From the NCBI GenBank assembly GCA_033675265.1, contig JAUJYZ010000528.1, positions 185,745 to 249,744 of the forward strand: a DNA stretch of 64,000 nt, read 5' to 3'. This document shows positions 1-11,420 of this stretch, piece by piece; within the stretch, counting starts at the first letter, position 1; every line of letters begins with the position of its first letter. Source of the stretch: Actinostola sp. cb2023. Lineage: Eukaryota > Cnidaria > Anthozoa > Actiniaria > Actinostolidae. A program made the position numbers and the translations under genes. The notes beneath the pieces are model-generated. The model made no database searches. It had not been told where the DNA came from and saw nothing but the letters and a program-made list of their open reading frames with translations.

Positions 1-660
1 TACCAATACAATCCTCGATTGGGTGGCGGCAGGCGTTTTGACCTATCGTGGACGGATTAACCATTGTACACCCCCGCATTTGGCCCTTCCCTTGACGGTT
101 GAACCATCTAAGCCTAGGCTTTGCCATGATGAGCGCTTTCTTAATTCGTGGATTCGGGATCTCCCGTTTAAGCTTGACCACCTCTCAGATCTGCCGAGGT
201 ACGTGTTTCCCGGTAATTTCCAAACCGTGTTTGACGATAAGAGCGGTTATCAGCATGTCAGACTTCATCCCGACTCGGAAGCATATTTCGGTCTCCTCTG
301 GGAGGGATGTTATTTCACCTTTCGGGTACTTCCCTTTGGTTGGAAAGCGAGCGCTTATTTGTACCACAACCTTGGTTTGATCGTCTCCAGTGCCGCTCGT
401 TCCCGTGGGGTACCTGTGTCACAGTACATCGACGACCGTCACGTGGGACAGTTACAGGCAAATGGTGACCAATCCCCGAGTCCTCAGTGTGCAGAGGCCG
501 CAGCCTACATCATGTGCTACCTATTAATAGAGGCAGGTTATTACATAGGCCTTTGAAAAAGTCATCCAGTTCCATCTACTGCAGTGCGGTATCTTGGTTT
601 TATATCCGATTCTGTGGCCCAAGCGTTCCTAGTCCCTGGAGACAAAAAAAGAAAAATTTG
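1..660 (+). pseudogene. DIRS-like retrotransposon reverse transcriptase (5' cut by window edge, broken)
   Basis: Open from the window edge. The translation carries the RT signature of YR retrotransposons: LPLTVEPSKPRLCHDERFLN (fingers), a VFDDKSGYQHVRL segment with the first catalytic Asp, LPFGWKASAYLYH, and the YIDDR catalytic box near base 430. The frame is stopped by TGA at 554-556, although the same frame continues to give family-like sequence (STAVRYLGF) afterwards. It then shifts frame in the A-rich stretch around 644-660 to join the RNase H part. The product would copy the element RNA into DNA. Seen: motifs, stop and shift. Inferred: a non-functional RT. A second diverged copy of the same family lies at 46.1 kb. 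Confidence 0.85.
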
Positions 661-665
661 CTCGA

Positions 666-1761
666 TTGCGCGAAGAGCTGATTGCCTCAAAGTTTGTTGG
701 AATCACGATGTTACAACGGTTCGCGGGAAAAGCAATCTCATTTAGCCTAGCTATTCCAGGTTGCAAGTTGTACGTACGGGAAGTGTTCTCTTCGATCTCA
801 TCCTTGGCCAAAAACTCCAAGACATCGATTCCTGTAAAAGGCGCGTTGCGTGACGAGATTTGTTATTGGAGATTTCTCGATTCTTGGGCCGATACTCTCC
901 CTTGGCGACCCGAACAACACTTGTCTGTGACGGTTTTTTGCGATGCATCTAAGATGGCGTGGGGTGGTGTGTTAATCCGCGATGGTTCTCGTCAGGAAGT
1001 TCGAGATTACTTTGAGACCCAGGAGTCGCACATTAACGTTCTAGAGGCCTTAGCCCTATGGCGAGTTTTGGATTCTTTTAAAGAAATTCTAAGAAACACA
1101 AGGGTAGATGTTTTTACAGACAGCAAGACGGTGCAAGCTTCTTGGATGAATGAGGGTTGTAAGGATCCCCGGGTGAACGATGTCATCAAAGACATTTTCT
1201 TGTGCTCTAGAACTTTTAATTTCACACCCCATTTAAGTTATATTCCCTCAATAGCTAATCCAGCTGATGGTCCTTCTAGAGTGTGCAGCGACTTGGATTG
1301 CACTTTGTCTCTTTCTGCATGGCGCCAGGTTGAATCGCTGTTTGGTCCACATACTTTTGACCTCATGGCCCTCGATAGCAAACTGCCGCAGAGACGGGTC
1401 GGAAGCTCTCCTACCGCATTTTTCTCCGTGGCCACCCCCCTTTCTTCGGGGGGTGAACGTATTTGCTCAACCTATCCCGACAGATCACAACATCTACGTT
1501 TTCCCGCCGTTCGTCCTCTTGGGTCCCCTTCTGCGCTATATTGTTGACCAGGGGAGACACGTCCACTTTACGGTGATAGTCCCTGACTTACGCCCAAGGC
1601 GATACTGGTGGGCGCTACTCCAGTCCCTGGCCGTCGACTGGTTTCGTCTAGGTTTACGAGATTCTGCCACGATCTTGCTCTTCCCAGCACCTCGCTCCAC
1701 GGGTTTCTTGCCAAAACCCCTCCCTTGGGATCTATGGGCGGTCCGGTGTATCTATAATTAG
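666..1761 (+). pseudogene. DIRS-like RNase H and MT-like domain (frameshifted)
   Basis: Continues the RT polyprotein. RNase H motifs in order: VFCDASKMAWGGVL (first Asp), INVLEALALW (Glu), VDVFTDSKTVQASW (second Asp), and YIPSIANPADGPSR (last Asp). Downstream, near 1320-1700, is the domain that follows RNase H in DIRS1/PAT-type elements and has been compared with N6-adenine methyltransferases. It includes FAQ...YVFPPFVLLGP and RPRRYWWALLQ. The frame changes between about 1375 and 1430 (two overlapping frames, 666-1547 and 1267-1761), so the reading frame is broken. The stop of the second frame is at 1761. RNase H identity is strong; the MT label rests on known DIRS organisation. Confidence 0.8.
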
Positions 1762-1792
1762 ATGTTTCTCAACTATGGTTTTGGCTCCATAG

Positions 1793-2857
1793 GTTTTACG
1801 TCCTTGGAAGGCGGCGATTCGTTGTGGTGCTTGTCTCTACCCAAATGATACGGATGCCAATTTTTGTCAGGCTTGTGGCACGCTCCAGGCACCTGTTGCC
1901 ATCGTTTCGGCCCCACCCGACGTTACAGATGTGGAGGCCATAGACAGGCGATTTGCCGAATTTCGATCAACCCATCAACGAAAACCATATCAACGCCAAA
2001 AGAGCAGGCTCGAAGTCCAGCTCTCCACGTTTTTGTCTTCTTTGGTCCCTCCTCGAATTATGTCTTCTTGTACCGCAGACGACATCATTAAGTTCCTTAT
2101 CAGCCGGGATTCTAGTGGGAAAACGGTCGTTCACAAGCCGTCTTGTTCAAAATCTGGTTGTGCTTGTCCACGCCGTCTAACTGCAGGAACAGTTGACTCT
2201 TACCTTGGGAAGATTCGAGCCATCTTCAATTCTATGGGTCGCACGAGTGAGTCCAACCCTATTTCACACACTAGAGTAAAAGAATACTTGAAGTTCATCC
2301 GCGAGGAACAGGCAAGCCAAGGCATCGTGCCGTCGCAGGCCGTCCCGTTATTTTTCGTAAAACTGAGACGCTTGGTATCATATCTTAGAGAACTTATTAC
2401 AAAAGGTGTAGGTCTCTCTGTCTCTGAGCAATACGCACTCGCCCGGGACGTCACCTTCTTTGTGGTTGACTTTTTTACTGGGGATAGGGCGTCTGATCTT
2501 GGCCGTCTCCGATCGGAGCAAGTGTTCAGGCTCAGGGACAGAGAGGGTTACCTCCTCCAGTTCACATTCGGGAAAACTGTAACAAAAGGCAATACACGCC
2601 CTTTTGCTTTGATTCCTGTATCTTGTAAGGACATATGTCCGGTTTCGTGGCTCAACTATTATATTGCCGCCTGCGATTCACTCGGCGTCATTTTAGCGCC
2701 AGGTTTTTTCTTTAGTACTTGTCAGTCTAAGATTTCAGTGAGCCAGCGCCCCTTTGTTGGGCCGGCGGTCGCCAATCGTTTACGTAAACATCTCCAGAAT
2801 GCCGGCTTATACGAGGGTGAGACCCCTCATAGTTTTCGTACAGGCCTTAACGCGTTC
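1793..2857 (+). pseudogene. DIRS-like tyrosine recombinase, segment 1 of 3 (zinc ribbon, core-binding, first catalytic boxes)
   Basis: The frame opens right after an in-frame TAG (1790-1792) that could equally be a splice acceptor (ccatag). There is no ATG until about 2059, so expression by splicing or frameshift is likely. It begins with a zinc ribbon, CGAC-x10-CQAC, then the core-binding region (GTVDSYLGKIRAIF) and the catalytic domain: the GDRASDLG box with the first Arg, and HSFRTG (His-x-x-Arg) at about 2828-2845. The frame stops at the fold-back insertion (2858). Segment 2 resumes at 5915 in the same frame and carries the nucleophilic Tyr. The product would integrate the circular cDNA. 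Here it is split and cannot be made in one piece unless both insertions are removed. Confidence 0.85.
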
Positions 2858-3069
2858 TAAACTAAATTGCGTTTTTCCAAAGTTGTAAAATTCAGTGTGA
2901 GTTCTACATTTCTCACTGAAAATAAAGCCGTTCCTGCAAGAATGCTATAACCGCAATGACAATTGAAGTGCTTCCGTAATGGCCTATGAAATTCAACATC
3001 AATATTTTGCCTTCCGCACAAAATGAGGAAACTTGTCCCCTCAAAAAAGAGCGTCCGAGTTGATAGCCA

Positions 3070-3460
3070 TTTTCACCAGCTCATAAAAAGGTTCCAAAGT
3101 TTGGAACCTTTTTCTAAACTCATGAATATGTCGAGTAGATATCCATTTTCACAAGCTCATTAAATGGTTCCAAAGTTTGGAACCTTTTTCTAAACTCATG
3201 AATATTTCGAGTAGATAGCCATTTTCACAAGATCATAAAAAGGTTCCAAAGTTTGGAACCTTTTTGCTAAACTCATGAATATGTCGAGTAGATATCCATT
3301 TTCACAAGCTCATTAAAAGGTTCCAAAGTTTGGAACCTTTTTCTAAACTCATGAATATTTCGAGTGGATATCCATTTTCACAAGCTCATAAAAAGGTTCC
3401 AAAGTTTGGAACCTTTTTCTAAACTCATGAATATGTCGAGTGGATAGCCATTTTCACAAG
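3070..3460. repeat. Left array of about 75-bp units each with a 19-bp palindrome
   Basis: Five units, each containing GGTTCCAAAGTTTGGAACC flanked by A and T runs that extend the hairpin stem to about 14 bp, followed by a conserved block (CTCATGAATAT...GTCGAGT...CATTTTCACAAGCTCA). Units differ by a few substitutions. The array forms the outer part of the left arm of the fold-back element and pairs with the array at 5085-5580. Confidence 0.9.
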
Positions 3461-5084
3461 CTCAGGAAAAAGTTCCGTATAAACTCGTATAGAGCAGTCA
3501 CATTAAATATAATACAGCAAAAAAATACATCCCAAAATATTTGAAGTTATTTATTATTATTGCGTAAACATGATTATGTAGAGCAGTCTGTTTTGCCATA
3601 TAATATACCGGCCGGCATTAAACGGGTAACTTGTTTGAGAAATATCTCTTCACTAACATTGATATAAGTATCACTATAAATATAATCTGAGTTGCGAAAT
3701 ATCTAGACAAATTCTCAAGAGTAAATTATTATTAAATTAGTTCATTATTAGTCAACATGAATGAGTAACACAACGCCAGCTGTCGAGTGTAACAGTCGTC
3801 TTTAAAACAGCATTTGTACGTTCTTACGGCATTTCGTTCTCTTTGTTTGCCTCTAGATCTCTATTAGTTTCGTAGGTTTCTCCTCGATGTGGCTACATCT
3901 GTATAAAGACAGATCAAATTAAACTGTTTTTATAGCTCATATAAATATAAAGTGATTTGACAGATCAACGGGCATTAAAGAATGTATAAACATGGGTAGC
4001 GTTCGTTACATATCGTTATATTGGAATCATCATGTTTTGAATTATACCTGGATATGTTAGTAACGGTTCTCACTGGAAGTAGTCCTCAATGCTGTTACCA
4101 AAACGGCAAAATATATCAAATTGTACCAGATCTTCATAGCACAAACATGACTCACTGCATGTGTCTTTGTATGCCTAAGGATTAAAAGTTACTTGTCGTG
4201 ATTGGCTGGATTGAATTTGAACCGGATACGGTTTTAGCATAATTAGCTAGTGCCCCGAGTTCACGTCATGTGTCCAGGTCACTGCTAGTCTCAAGCCAGA
4301 GTCGTTTGCCGTTAATTTTGCTCTTCGCCGTTTCTGTTTAGACTTTCAGCAGCATTGAGGACTACAGAACTTCCAGTGAGTACTGTTTACTAACATATAT
4401 ATCCAGGTGTCGGATTCATTGATGATTCCAATATAACGACATATGTTCAATAACTTTATACATGCTGATGTGTATATTCAGTCTCGGATTTCTATGAGCA
4501 TCAAAACATGATGATTCCAATATGACGATATGTAACGAACGCTACCCATGTTTATACATTCTTTAATGCCCGTTGATCTGTCAAATCACTTTATATTTAT
4601 ATGAGCTATAAAAACAGTTTAATTTGATCTGTCTTTATACAGATGTAGCCACATCGAGGAGAAACCTACGAAACTAATAGAGATCTAGAGGCAAACAAAG
4701 AGAACGAAATGCCGTAAGAACGTACAAATGCTGTTTTAAAGACGACTGTTACACTCGACAGCTGGCGTTGTGTTACTCATTCATGTTGACTAATAATGAA
4801 CTAATTTAATAATAATTTACTCTTGAGAATTTGTCTAGATATTTCGCAACTCAGATTATATTTATAGTGATACTTATATCAATGTTAGTGAAGAGATATT
4901 TCTCAAACAAGTTACCCGTTTAATGCCGGCCGGTATATTATATGGCAAAACAGACTGCTCTACATAATCATGTTTACGCAATAATAATAAATAACTTCAA
5001 ATATTTTGGGATGTATTTTTTTGCTGTATTATATTTAATGTGACTGCTCTATACGAGTTTATACGGAACTTTTTCCTGAGCTTG
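3461..5084. repeat. Inner long inverted repeat of the fold-back element
   Basis: Left arm 3461-4092 and right arm 4349-5084 are near-perfect reverse complements over the outer 580 bp (for example TTAAACGGGTAACTTG at 3617 versus CAAGTTACCCGTTTAA near 4907). They are more diverged toward the spacer 4093-4348. No ORF of note. The left-right similarity suggests recent formation or gene conversion between arms. Confidence 0.85.
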
Positions 5085-5580
5085 TGAAAATGGCTATCCA
5101 CTCGACATATTCATGAGTTTAGAAAAAGGTTCCAAACTTTGGAACCTTTTTATGAGCTTGTGAAAATGGATATCCACTCGAAATATTCATGAGTTTAGAG
5201 AAAGGTTCCAAACTTTGGAACCTTTTTATGAGCTTGTGAAAATGGATATCCACTCGAAATATTCATGAGTTTAGAAAAAGGTTCCAAACTTTGGAACCTT
5301 TTAATGAGCTTGTGAAAATGGATATCTACTCGACATATTCATGAGTTTAGAAAAAGGTTCCAAACTTTGGAACCTTTATATGAGCTTGTGAAAATGTCTA
5401 TCTACTCGACATATTCATGAGTTTAGAAAAAGGTTCCAAACTTTGGAACCTTTTCATGAGCTTGTGAAAATGGCTATCCACTCGACATATTCATGAGTTT
5501 AGAAAAAGGTTCCAAACTTTGGAACCTTTTCATGAGCTTGTGAAAATGGCTATCTACTCGACAAAATAGTGAGCTTTTTT
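5085..5580. repeat. Right array of about 75-bp palindrome-bearing units (inverted to the left array)
   Basis: Six units in reverse orientation, core GGTTCCAAACTTTGGAACC, same spacing and flanks as the left array. The unequal copy number (five versus six) explains why the centre of the terminal repeats and the centre of the inner inverted repeat do not coincide. Confidence 0.9.
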
Positions 5581-5908
5581 TCAAAACATGTTTTAGTTGG
5601 GAGGGTTTTGGGGTCTCGGCACTAACTACACTTTTTCAACATCGTTTTTTGAAACTTTTTTTTAGTACGAACGATTTCCAAACATTACAAGTACGGTTTT
5701 CTTTAAATTATACTATTCGGTTAAGAATCGATATTTATTTTTATTAATTTTTCTACAAAATCCCTCATAAAAGATGTGAATCTTACCGAGAAAAAACAAA
5801 TTTCGTACAAATCCAATTGTTTACACTGAGAAAACTCCATAATTACGAGCCCTGTCTGTGTTTTGCTCGATTTTATGAGTTTTGGAAAAACGCATTTTAG
5901 TTTAGAAT

Positions 5909-6040
5909 GCGTTCCTTTCTAACACGCTTAAGCAGCTAGGTTGTTCCACAGAAGATATCGCTCGATATGTAGGTTGGCGGAGCACGGCTATGGCTGAGCA
6001 TTACACGCGCGTCTCAGAGCCATCCAGAGTACTCTCCCTG
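5909..6040 (+). pseudogene. Tyrosine recombinase, segment 2 of 3 (carries the nucleophilic Tyr)
   Basis: Directly after the fold-back element the YR frame resumes: STEDIARYVGWRS and then MAEHYTRV, the GxRS box and catalytic-Tyr box of tyrosine recombinases (Tyr codon 6002-6004). The segment ends in-frame at 6040, exactly where the Polinton begins. The last six bases, TCCCTG (6035-6040), are duplicated on the far side of the Polinton at 19336-19341. Confidence 0.9.
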
Positions 6041-6348
6041 AGTAGTAGGGAAATGGGAGTTCTACGCCACGGGCGCTCCGGAGCACACCGGAGCCATCCG
6101 ATACCAGCCGAGTTCTGGACCACGGGCCGCCCGGAGCAGCCCGGAGCAGCCCGGAGCAGCCCGGAGCACCTCTGGAGTTATTTTGAAAACGATCCTATTC
6201 GGTCTGCCGCACCGGCCTAAGGATTTGTGCTATGCCACGGTTATTTTTTAGAACGACATTTTTCGCTGACGTTTTTTTTATTTTCCCCAGTATTCCCTCA
6301 TTTTTCCGTGAGTCAGCAGTTCGTGACACAAACAAGTGACGTCGGCAC
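6041..6348. repeat. Polinton left terminal inverted repeat
   Basis: 308 bp, reverse-complementary to 19038-19335. By eye there is one substitution (6194 region, cctaTtcgg versus cctaCtcgg) and one extra copy of a 10-bp unit (GCCCGGAGCA) that is tandemly repeated near 6130-6168. Confidence 0.95.
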
Positions 6349-7121
6349 AAACAAAAACTAAATAATAAAAATCCATTTTGAGAACTCTGTATTTGAAAAT
6401 GTCTCTAGCTACCCGGTCACCTCACGGTGTGAAAAAGCCCTGAGATAACGCCTCAGTCTACAGAGTAGATAATCATCAAATAAACAAATAAAGCAAAACG
6501 TCTGTGTGATCAATCATTGTAAAATATACAATCAGTGAGTTCGACCAGTCTATTGTTCTATAGGATACCTATTGTTCTTACAAACTATCCAAATCTAAAT
6601 CCAATTAATTTTATTGTAACGGACCAGCCTAAGGATCTTGGAACGTGTAATTCTGATCACGTTTATTTTTAATATTCAATTCCAGCTCATCTTATTTAAA
6701 ACTTAAAGTTTCCACCGCTGAAAATCAAACCGATTAAACTCAACCGTACACGCTATTGTTCTCCTGGATATCGCTATTATCCTTACATGAAACTATTAGT
6801 AGCATCCCGAAATCAAGGTCCAGCGCGATCCAATTAATTTTATTGTACCGGATCAGCCTAAGGATCTTTGAACGTGTAATATATTTTTAGTATTCAATTC
6901 CAGTTAATTTCATTTAGAGCTTAAAAAATCAAATCAAAAAACAGCCGTACAGGCTATTGTTCTCTTGGATATATCTATTGTTTACACACGTGTATATTTT
7001 CTAGCAGCCAACTCAAAGTTTTATTCCTACAATATTGTACCATCATGATGCAACTTGTTTTTCTAAGTTTTCCCAAGTAAAGTTATTTATAGTATATGAC
7101 ATAAATCAAACCAACCTCGAC
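6349..7121. other. Polinton left non-coding region with a diverged tandem duplication
   Basis: AT-rich with no convincing ORF. Two related segments starting near 6598 and 6827 share blocks such as CCAATTAATTTTATTGTA and AGCCTAAGGATCTT, about 230 bp apart. They look like a diverged tandem duplication of upstream, possibly regulatory, sequence for the zinc-finger/PolB transcript. Confidence 0.5.
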
Positions 7122-7128
7122 TATAAAA
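7122..7128 (+). promoter_or_regulatory. TATA box of the zinc-finger/PolB transcript
   Basis: TATAAAA 59 bases upstream of the ATG at 7187, followed by an initiator-like CTCAG near 7156-7160. Position and sequence fit a core promoter; no other candidate is closer. Confidence 0.55.
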
Positions 7129-7186
7129 TCCGACCCATTGAGCCACACATTCATTCTCAGTTTCGACTGACTCGAGTAGAACCAAA

Positions 7187-7507
7187 ATGACGAACTATTC
7201 TCAAACAGACCAAGAAGTGACTCAACTCTTGTCGAAGTGGATCGGTGAAGCAAGTGAACCTACCTTCACTTGCCCTGAATGCGGTAAAACCTTCAAACAT
7301 CAGAGAAATCTGACAAGACACCAAAGAGAAGTACATCAAAATCAAAGCGTGTTTACATGTCCCAACTGCACGACAACCTTCAAAAGAAAACATGATTTTC
7401 AGAGGCATGAACGAGAGTGTACTGGACTAAAGCGACGGCTGGAAGAATCAGAATACAACGACTCACCCTCGAAGAAGCAGAAACTCAATGAACTGATTGA
7501 ATATGAA
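7187..7507 (+). CDS. C2H2 zinc-finger first exon of the Polinton PolB gene
   Basis: Starts at ATG 7187. Two C2H2 fingers: CPECGKTFKHQRNLTRHQREVH (residues about 25-47) and CPNCTTTFKRKHDFQRHEREC (about 54-76, with C as last ligand), then a basic tail with SPSKKQK resembling a nuclear signal. Codon 107 is followed by gtaagt, a strong splice donor (7508). After a 321-bp intron, tttttcag ends at 7828 and opens exon 2 in the same phase (0). The finger exon is therefore probably the N-terminus of the polymerase protein, perhaps for DNA binding, rather than a separate gene. Unspliced, it would end at a stop in the intron (7519). Confidence 0.75.
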
Positions 7508-7828
7508 GTAAGTATATAGTTCCATCATTTATTTTTCCTTTCACACTACATGATACTAGACACCTACACACGATACATCTCTAGCACAGTCATTTGCAAT
7601 TATAGTTTGACACACATCACACAGGGATCCCAACCTATAAAAAAATACATAACAAATACACAGGGACCCCGATTTTAATAGTTTCTGTAAAAGTCTTAAA
7701 TCACATAAAATCGGAAATATTTAGTTGTTTTCTAGCATTTAAAAACTTTTTTCGAATTACATAGAAAATATATTTTTGTTGGTTGTGTAACAAGTGAATA
7801 ATCTGGATAATCTAATTTATTTTTTCAG

Positions 7829-10800
7829 TTGAACCATATTCCTGAAGAAATGATGGAGGAATACGAGGGACCCCTCTTCGGTGACGATGTACGGCAGGAA
7901 GTACTCCTAGATGGCGATGTACGACAGGAAGGAGGTGGTGAAGTTGAAGAGGATTGTGCATTGGATGGAAATGTCTCCCTCTTGAAATTCCAACCCAACA
8001 AACGAGAAAAGTTTGACCTTCAACTGACTTTGGAGGGAAAAAAGAAAAACATTATCAAGTAACTTCGAAAACAGTTAGATAAACATCGAGGGATCAAGTG
8101 GTTCCTCTGCGTCAAAGTGCGTATGATCAAGACCAGTCCTGATGGGGATGTAGAATCTACTCCTCACTTCAGAAGCATGTGTTTCACCACCGTGAACGAA
8201 ACTGAGCTGGTAAAGGACTACAATCAAGCAGTAGAAAAAGTCAAAACCACCTTCCTAGAGTACCAACGAGAAGGGAGTGGCTGGCAGTTGGATAAGGTAT
8301 TACACTTAGACTTGGGAGTGATCGCCTACAAACCTGTAGAGGGGGCCAGCTACTTGCCTCTCCCCAAGAAAATCAAAAACAAAAAAGCGGTCCTCAACGT
8401 TCAAAATGATGAACTAAAATGTTTCCTGTGGTCGGTGTTGGCGGCAAAACACCCCATACACTGGCGTGATCACCCTCATCGAGTAAACCATTACAAACCC
8501 TATGAGTCAGAACTCAACATGGTAGGGATCGACTACCCCGTTAAGATCGACCAAGTGAAAAAGTTTGAGCGAGAAAACCCCACCATCAGCGTCAGTGTCT
8601 TTGGGTTCGAAGAGCAAGAACTGTTTCCTTTGTATATCACCAAAGACAAAAAAGAGTTGCACGTGAACCTATTATTATACTCACAAGACACACGCCGCCA
8701 CTACTGCCTCATCAGAAATTTGGACCGCTTGCTGCACAGTCTGAGTCGTCACCATGGGCGTATGTACCACTGCAACTACTGCATGCATGGCTTCGTCAGG
8801 CAAGATTTGTTAGACGACCACGAACCCCATTGTGGCCGTCACGGGCCCCAAAAGATCAAACTACCAGACGAGGACCATACCACACTTCAATATACAGAGG
8901 TACAGAAACAACTAAAGGTACCATTTGTAATTTATGTAGACTTTGAGTCCATACTCATCGAACACGACAAATCAGAATTAGATAGAAATAAGAGTTTTAC
9001 ACAGAAAACCCAACACCACCAACCGTGTGGGTTTTGTTATACCATAGTATCTACTGTAGAAGACTACTGCAAACCTCCTGTCGTGTACCGTGGGGAGGAT
9101 GCAGTAGATCGATTTTTAGAAAACTTAATAGAAGAAGAAAAACAAATAACGGAAATTTTAAAAGTAGTTGTCCCCATGGAAATCACAAACGAACAAGAGC
9201 AAGCGTTTCAAGAGGCGACAGTGTGTCATATCTGCGGGTTTGACTTAGGCGCGGACCGGGTTCGCGATCATGACCACCTCACGGGGTTGTACAGAGGTGT
9301 TGCCCATAACGAGTGCAACTTGAATTATAAGTTCACGGGAAACATCCCAGTGGTGTTGCATAATTTACGCGGGTATGACTCCCACTTGATCATGCAGGGA
9401 CTCGGTAAAATGACATCAGAAAAAATCAGTTGCATCCCCAACAACACGGAAAAATACATTTCATTTTCGGTGGGGAATCTGGTGTTTATCGACTCCTTGC
9501 AGTTCATGAACGCGTCTCTTGAAAGGCTTGTTGCGAACCTAAGCAAGGATGGGGATGACCAATTTACAATACTTAAAAAGTATGTTGAGAGTGACAAACT
9601 GAATTTGTTACTGCGAAAAGGCGTGTACCCATACGAATACATGAATAGTTTTAACAAGTTTCAAGAGACTCAACTCCCTCCAAAGGAAGCTTTCTACAGT
9701 TCGTTAAAGGACAGTAGCATAACTAAAGACGACTACGAGCATGCGCAGAAGGTATATAATATATTCAATTGTCAGAACTTAGGGGAGTACCACGACCTAT
9801 ACTTAAAATCAGACGTGCTGCTCTTGGCAGACGTTTTTGAAAATTTTAGAACCATTTGCTTAGAGTACTATCAACTCGACCCAGGTCATTTTTACACCTC
9901 TCCCGGATTGTCATGGTCGGCATGTTTGAAAATGACTGGGGTCGAATTGGAATTATTGACAGACCCTGACATGTATTTGTTTATTGAAGAAGGGTTGCGC
10001 GGTGGTATTTCGATGATCACTCATCGACATGCTAAAGCTAACAACCCTTATGTAGAAGGGTACGACCCTGAACAACACAATAATTACCTTATGTACCTGG
10101 ATGCAAACAATCTCTATGGTTGGGCGATGTCCCAGGCCCTCCCGGTCAACAACTTTGGTTGGTTGACTGAACAGGAAGCTACAGAGTTACAACAAGACCT
10201 CATGACCCTCCCCGACGATGGTACAGAAGGGTACATTCTGGAAGTAGACTTGAGTTACCCAGAGGAACTACACAACCTGCACAACGACTACCCTCTGGCC
10301 CCCGAACGACAAAAAGTGACCCAAGACATGCTGTCCCCCTACTGTCAACAACTGAATGAGGAACTGAACCTAGGCGGCGCACCAGTGGCCAAATTAATCC
10401 CCAACTTGAATGACAAGCAACACTACATACTGCATTACCGAAATCTGAAACAGTACCTGTCGCTGGGTATGAAGTTGACCAAAGTGCACCGCGTCCTTGG
10501 GTTCGACCAGAGTCCTTGGTTAAAGAGCTACATTGACTTCAACACGGAGAAGCGAAAGCACGCCACCAATGATTTTGAGAAAGATTTCTTCAAACTGATG
10601 AATAATTCTGTCTTCGGGAAAACGATGGAGAATTTGAGGAAACGCGTTAGTGTTAAACTTATTAATACGCCCAAACAACTCAAGAAACTCACCGCCAACC
10701 CCCTCTTTGACTACTTTCGTATCTTTGACGAAAACCTGGTAGGAGTCAACATGAAGAAACCCTCCCTCTACCTCAACCGACCCATCTATGTCGGCTTCTG

Positions 10801-11420
10801 CATCTTGGACATCTCGAAAATTTTGATGTATGACTTTCACTACAATGTGATCAAACAGAAGTACGGGAACAACGCCACCCTCTTGTTCACCGATACGGAC
10901 TCGCTGTGCTACAACATCAAAACTGAGGACATTTACGAAGACATGTACGAGGACCTCGACTTGTATGACACCTCTGAGTACCCCAGAGACCACGTTTTAC
11001 ACAGCACCGTGAACAAGAAAGTATTGGGGAAAATGAAGGATGAGACCCATGGACTGCCCATTGAAGAATTTGTGGGTCTACGCCCTAAAATGTACTCCCT
11101 CCTGTACCACGAAGAGGGTCGTGAGGTGGAGAAAAAGACCGCCAAAGGTGTGGCCAAGCATGTGACCAAACATCGCATTCGACACACTCACTATAGAGAT
11201 TGTTTGTTTGAGAAAAAAACGAACGATGGCGAATATGACACAAATACGTAGTGACAAACATCAATTATTTTCAGTAAACATGAACAAAATTGGTTTAAGT
11301 CCCTACGATGACAAGCGATTTATACTTGATGATGGTGTGACTACGTTAGCGTACGGTCACAAGCGGATCACATTAACCAAATGTGATTTAGAACTAGTAG
11401 ATATTTTACTGTCATTATAA
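7829..11420 (+). pseudogene. POLB: Polinton protein-primed family-B DNA polymerase, exon 2 (one nonsense codon, one frameshift)
   Basis: Copies the element DNA. After an acidic linker and a nonsense codon TAA at 8060-8062, the same frame runs 8063-11251. Parts in order: a CFLWSVLAAKHP domain; a C2H2-like finger (CNYCMHGF...HEPHC); Exo I VIYVDFESI; an HNH/endonuclease-VII-like insert (CHICGFDL...VRDHDHLTG...HNECN); Exo II NLRGYDSH; motif A YLDANNLYGWAM; motif B KLMNNSVFGKT; and motif C FTDTDSLCY. The conserved C-terminus (SPYDDKRFILDDG) lies in the +1 frame to 11420. The shift maps to a 7-A run at 11213-11219. All polymerase residues are present. The two lesions could be decay, assembly error or recoding. 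Confidence 0.92.

Larger units (their letters stand above)
2858..5908. mobile_element. 3.05-kb non-autonomous fold-back element inserted in the YR gene
   Basis: Bounded by GCGTTC at 2852-2857 and 5909-5914, a candidate 6-bp target duplication. The exact size is uncertain because the site resembles the terminal repeat. Ends are inverted: TTCTAAACTAAATTGCGTTT on the left matches, with one change, the reverse complement of the right end. Inside, arms of more than 1 kb (about 3060-4092 and 4349-5590) form a giant inverted repeat around a 0.25-kb spacer. No coding capacity is seen. Removing it restores the tyrosine-recombinase frame exactly, which supports the boundaries. The terminal repeat class (MULE-, hAT- or FB-like) cannot be assigned from sequence alone. 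Confidence 0.8.

Noticed and set aside
3070..5580. CRISPR or integron-like array of palindromic repeats
   Set aside because: The sequence between palindromes is also conserved, the two arrays are mirror images, and the unit belongs to a transposon-like fold-back element.
10200..10993. Minus-strand ORFs of 60-157 residues inside the polymerase gene
   Set aside because: Shadow frames of the PolB coding sequence, which carries all polymerase motifs on the plus strand.
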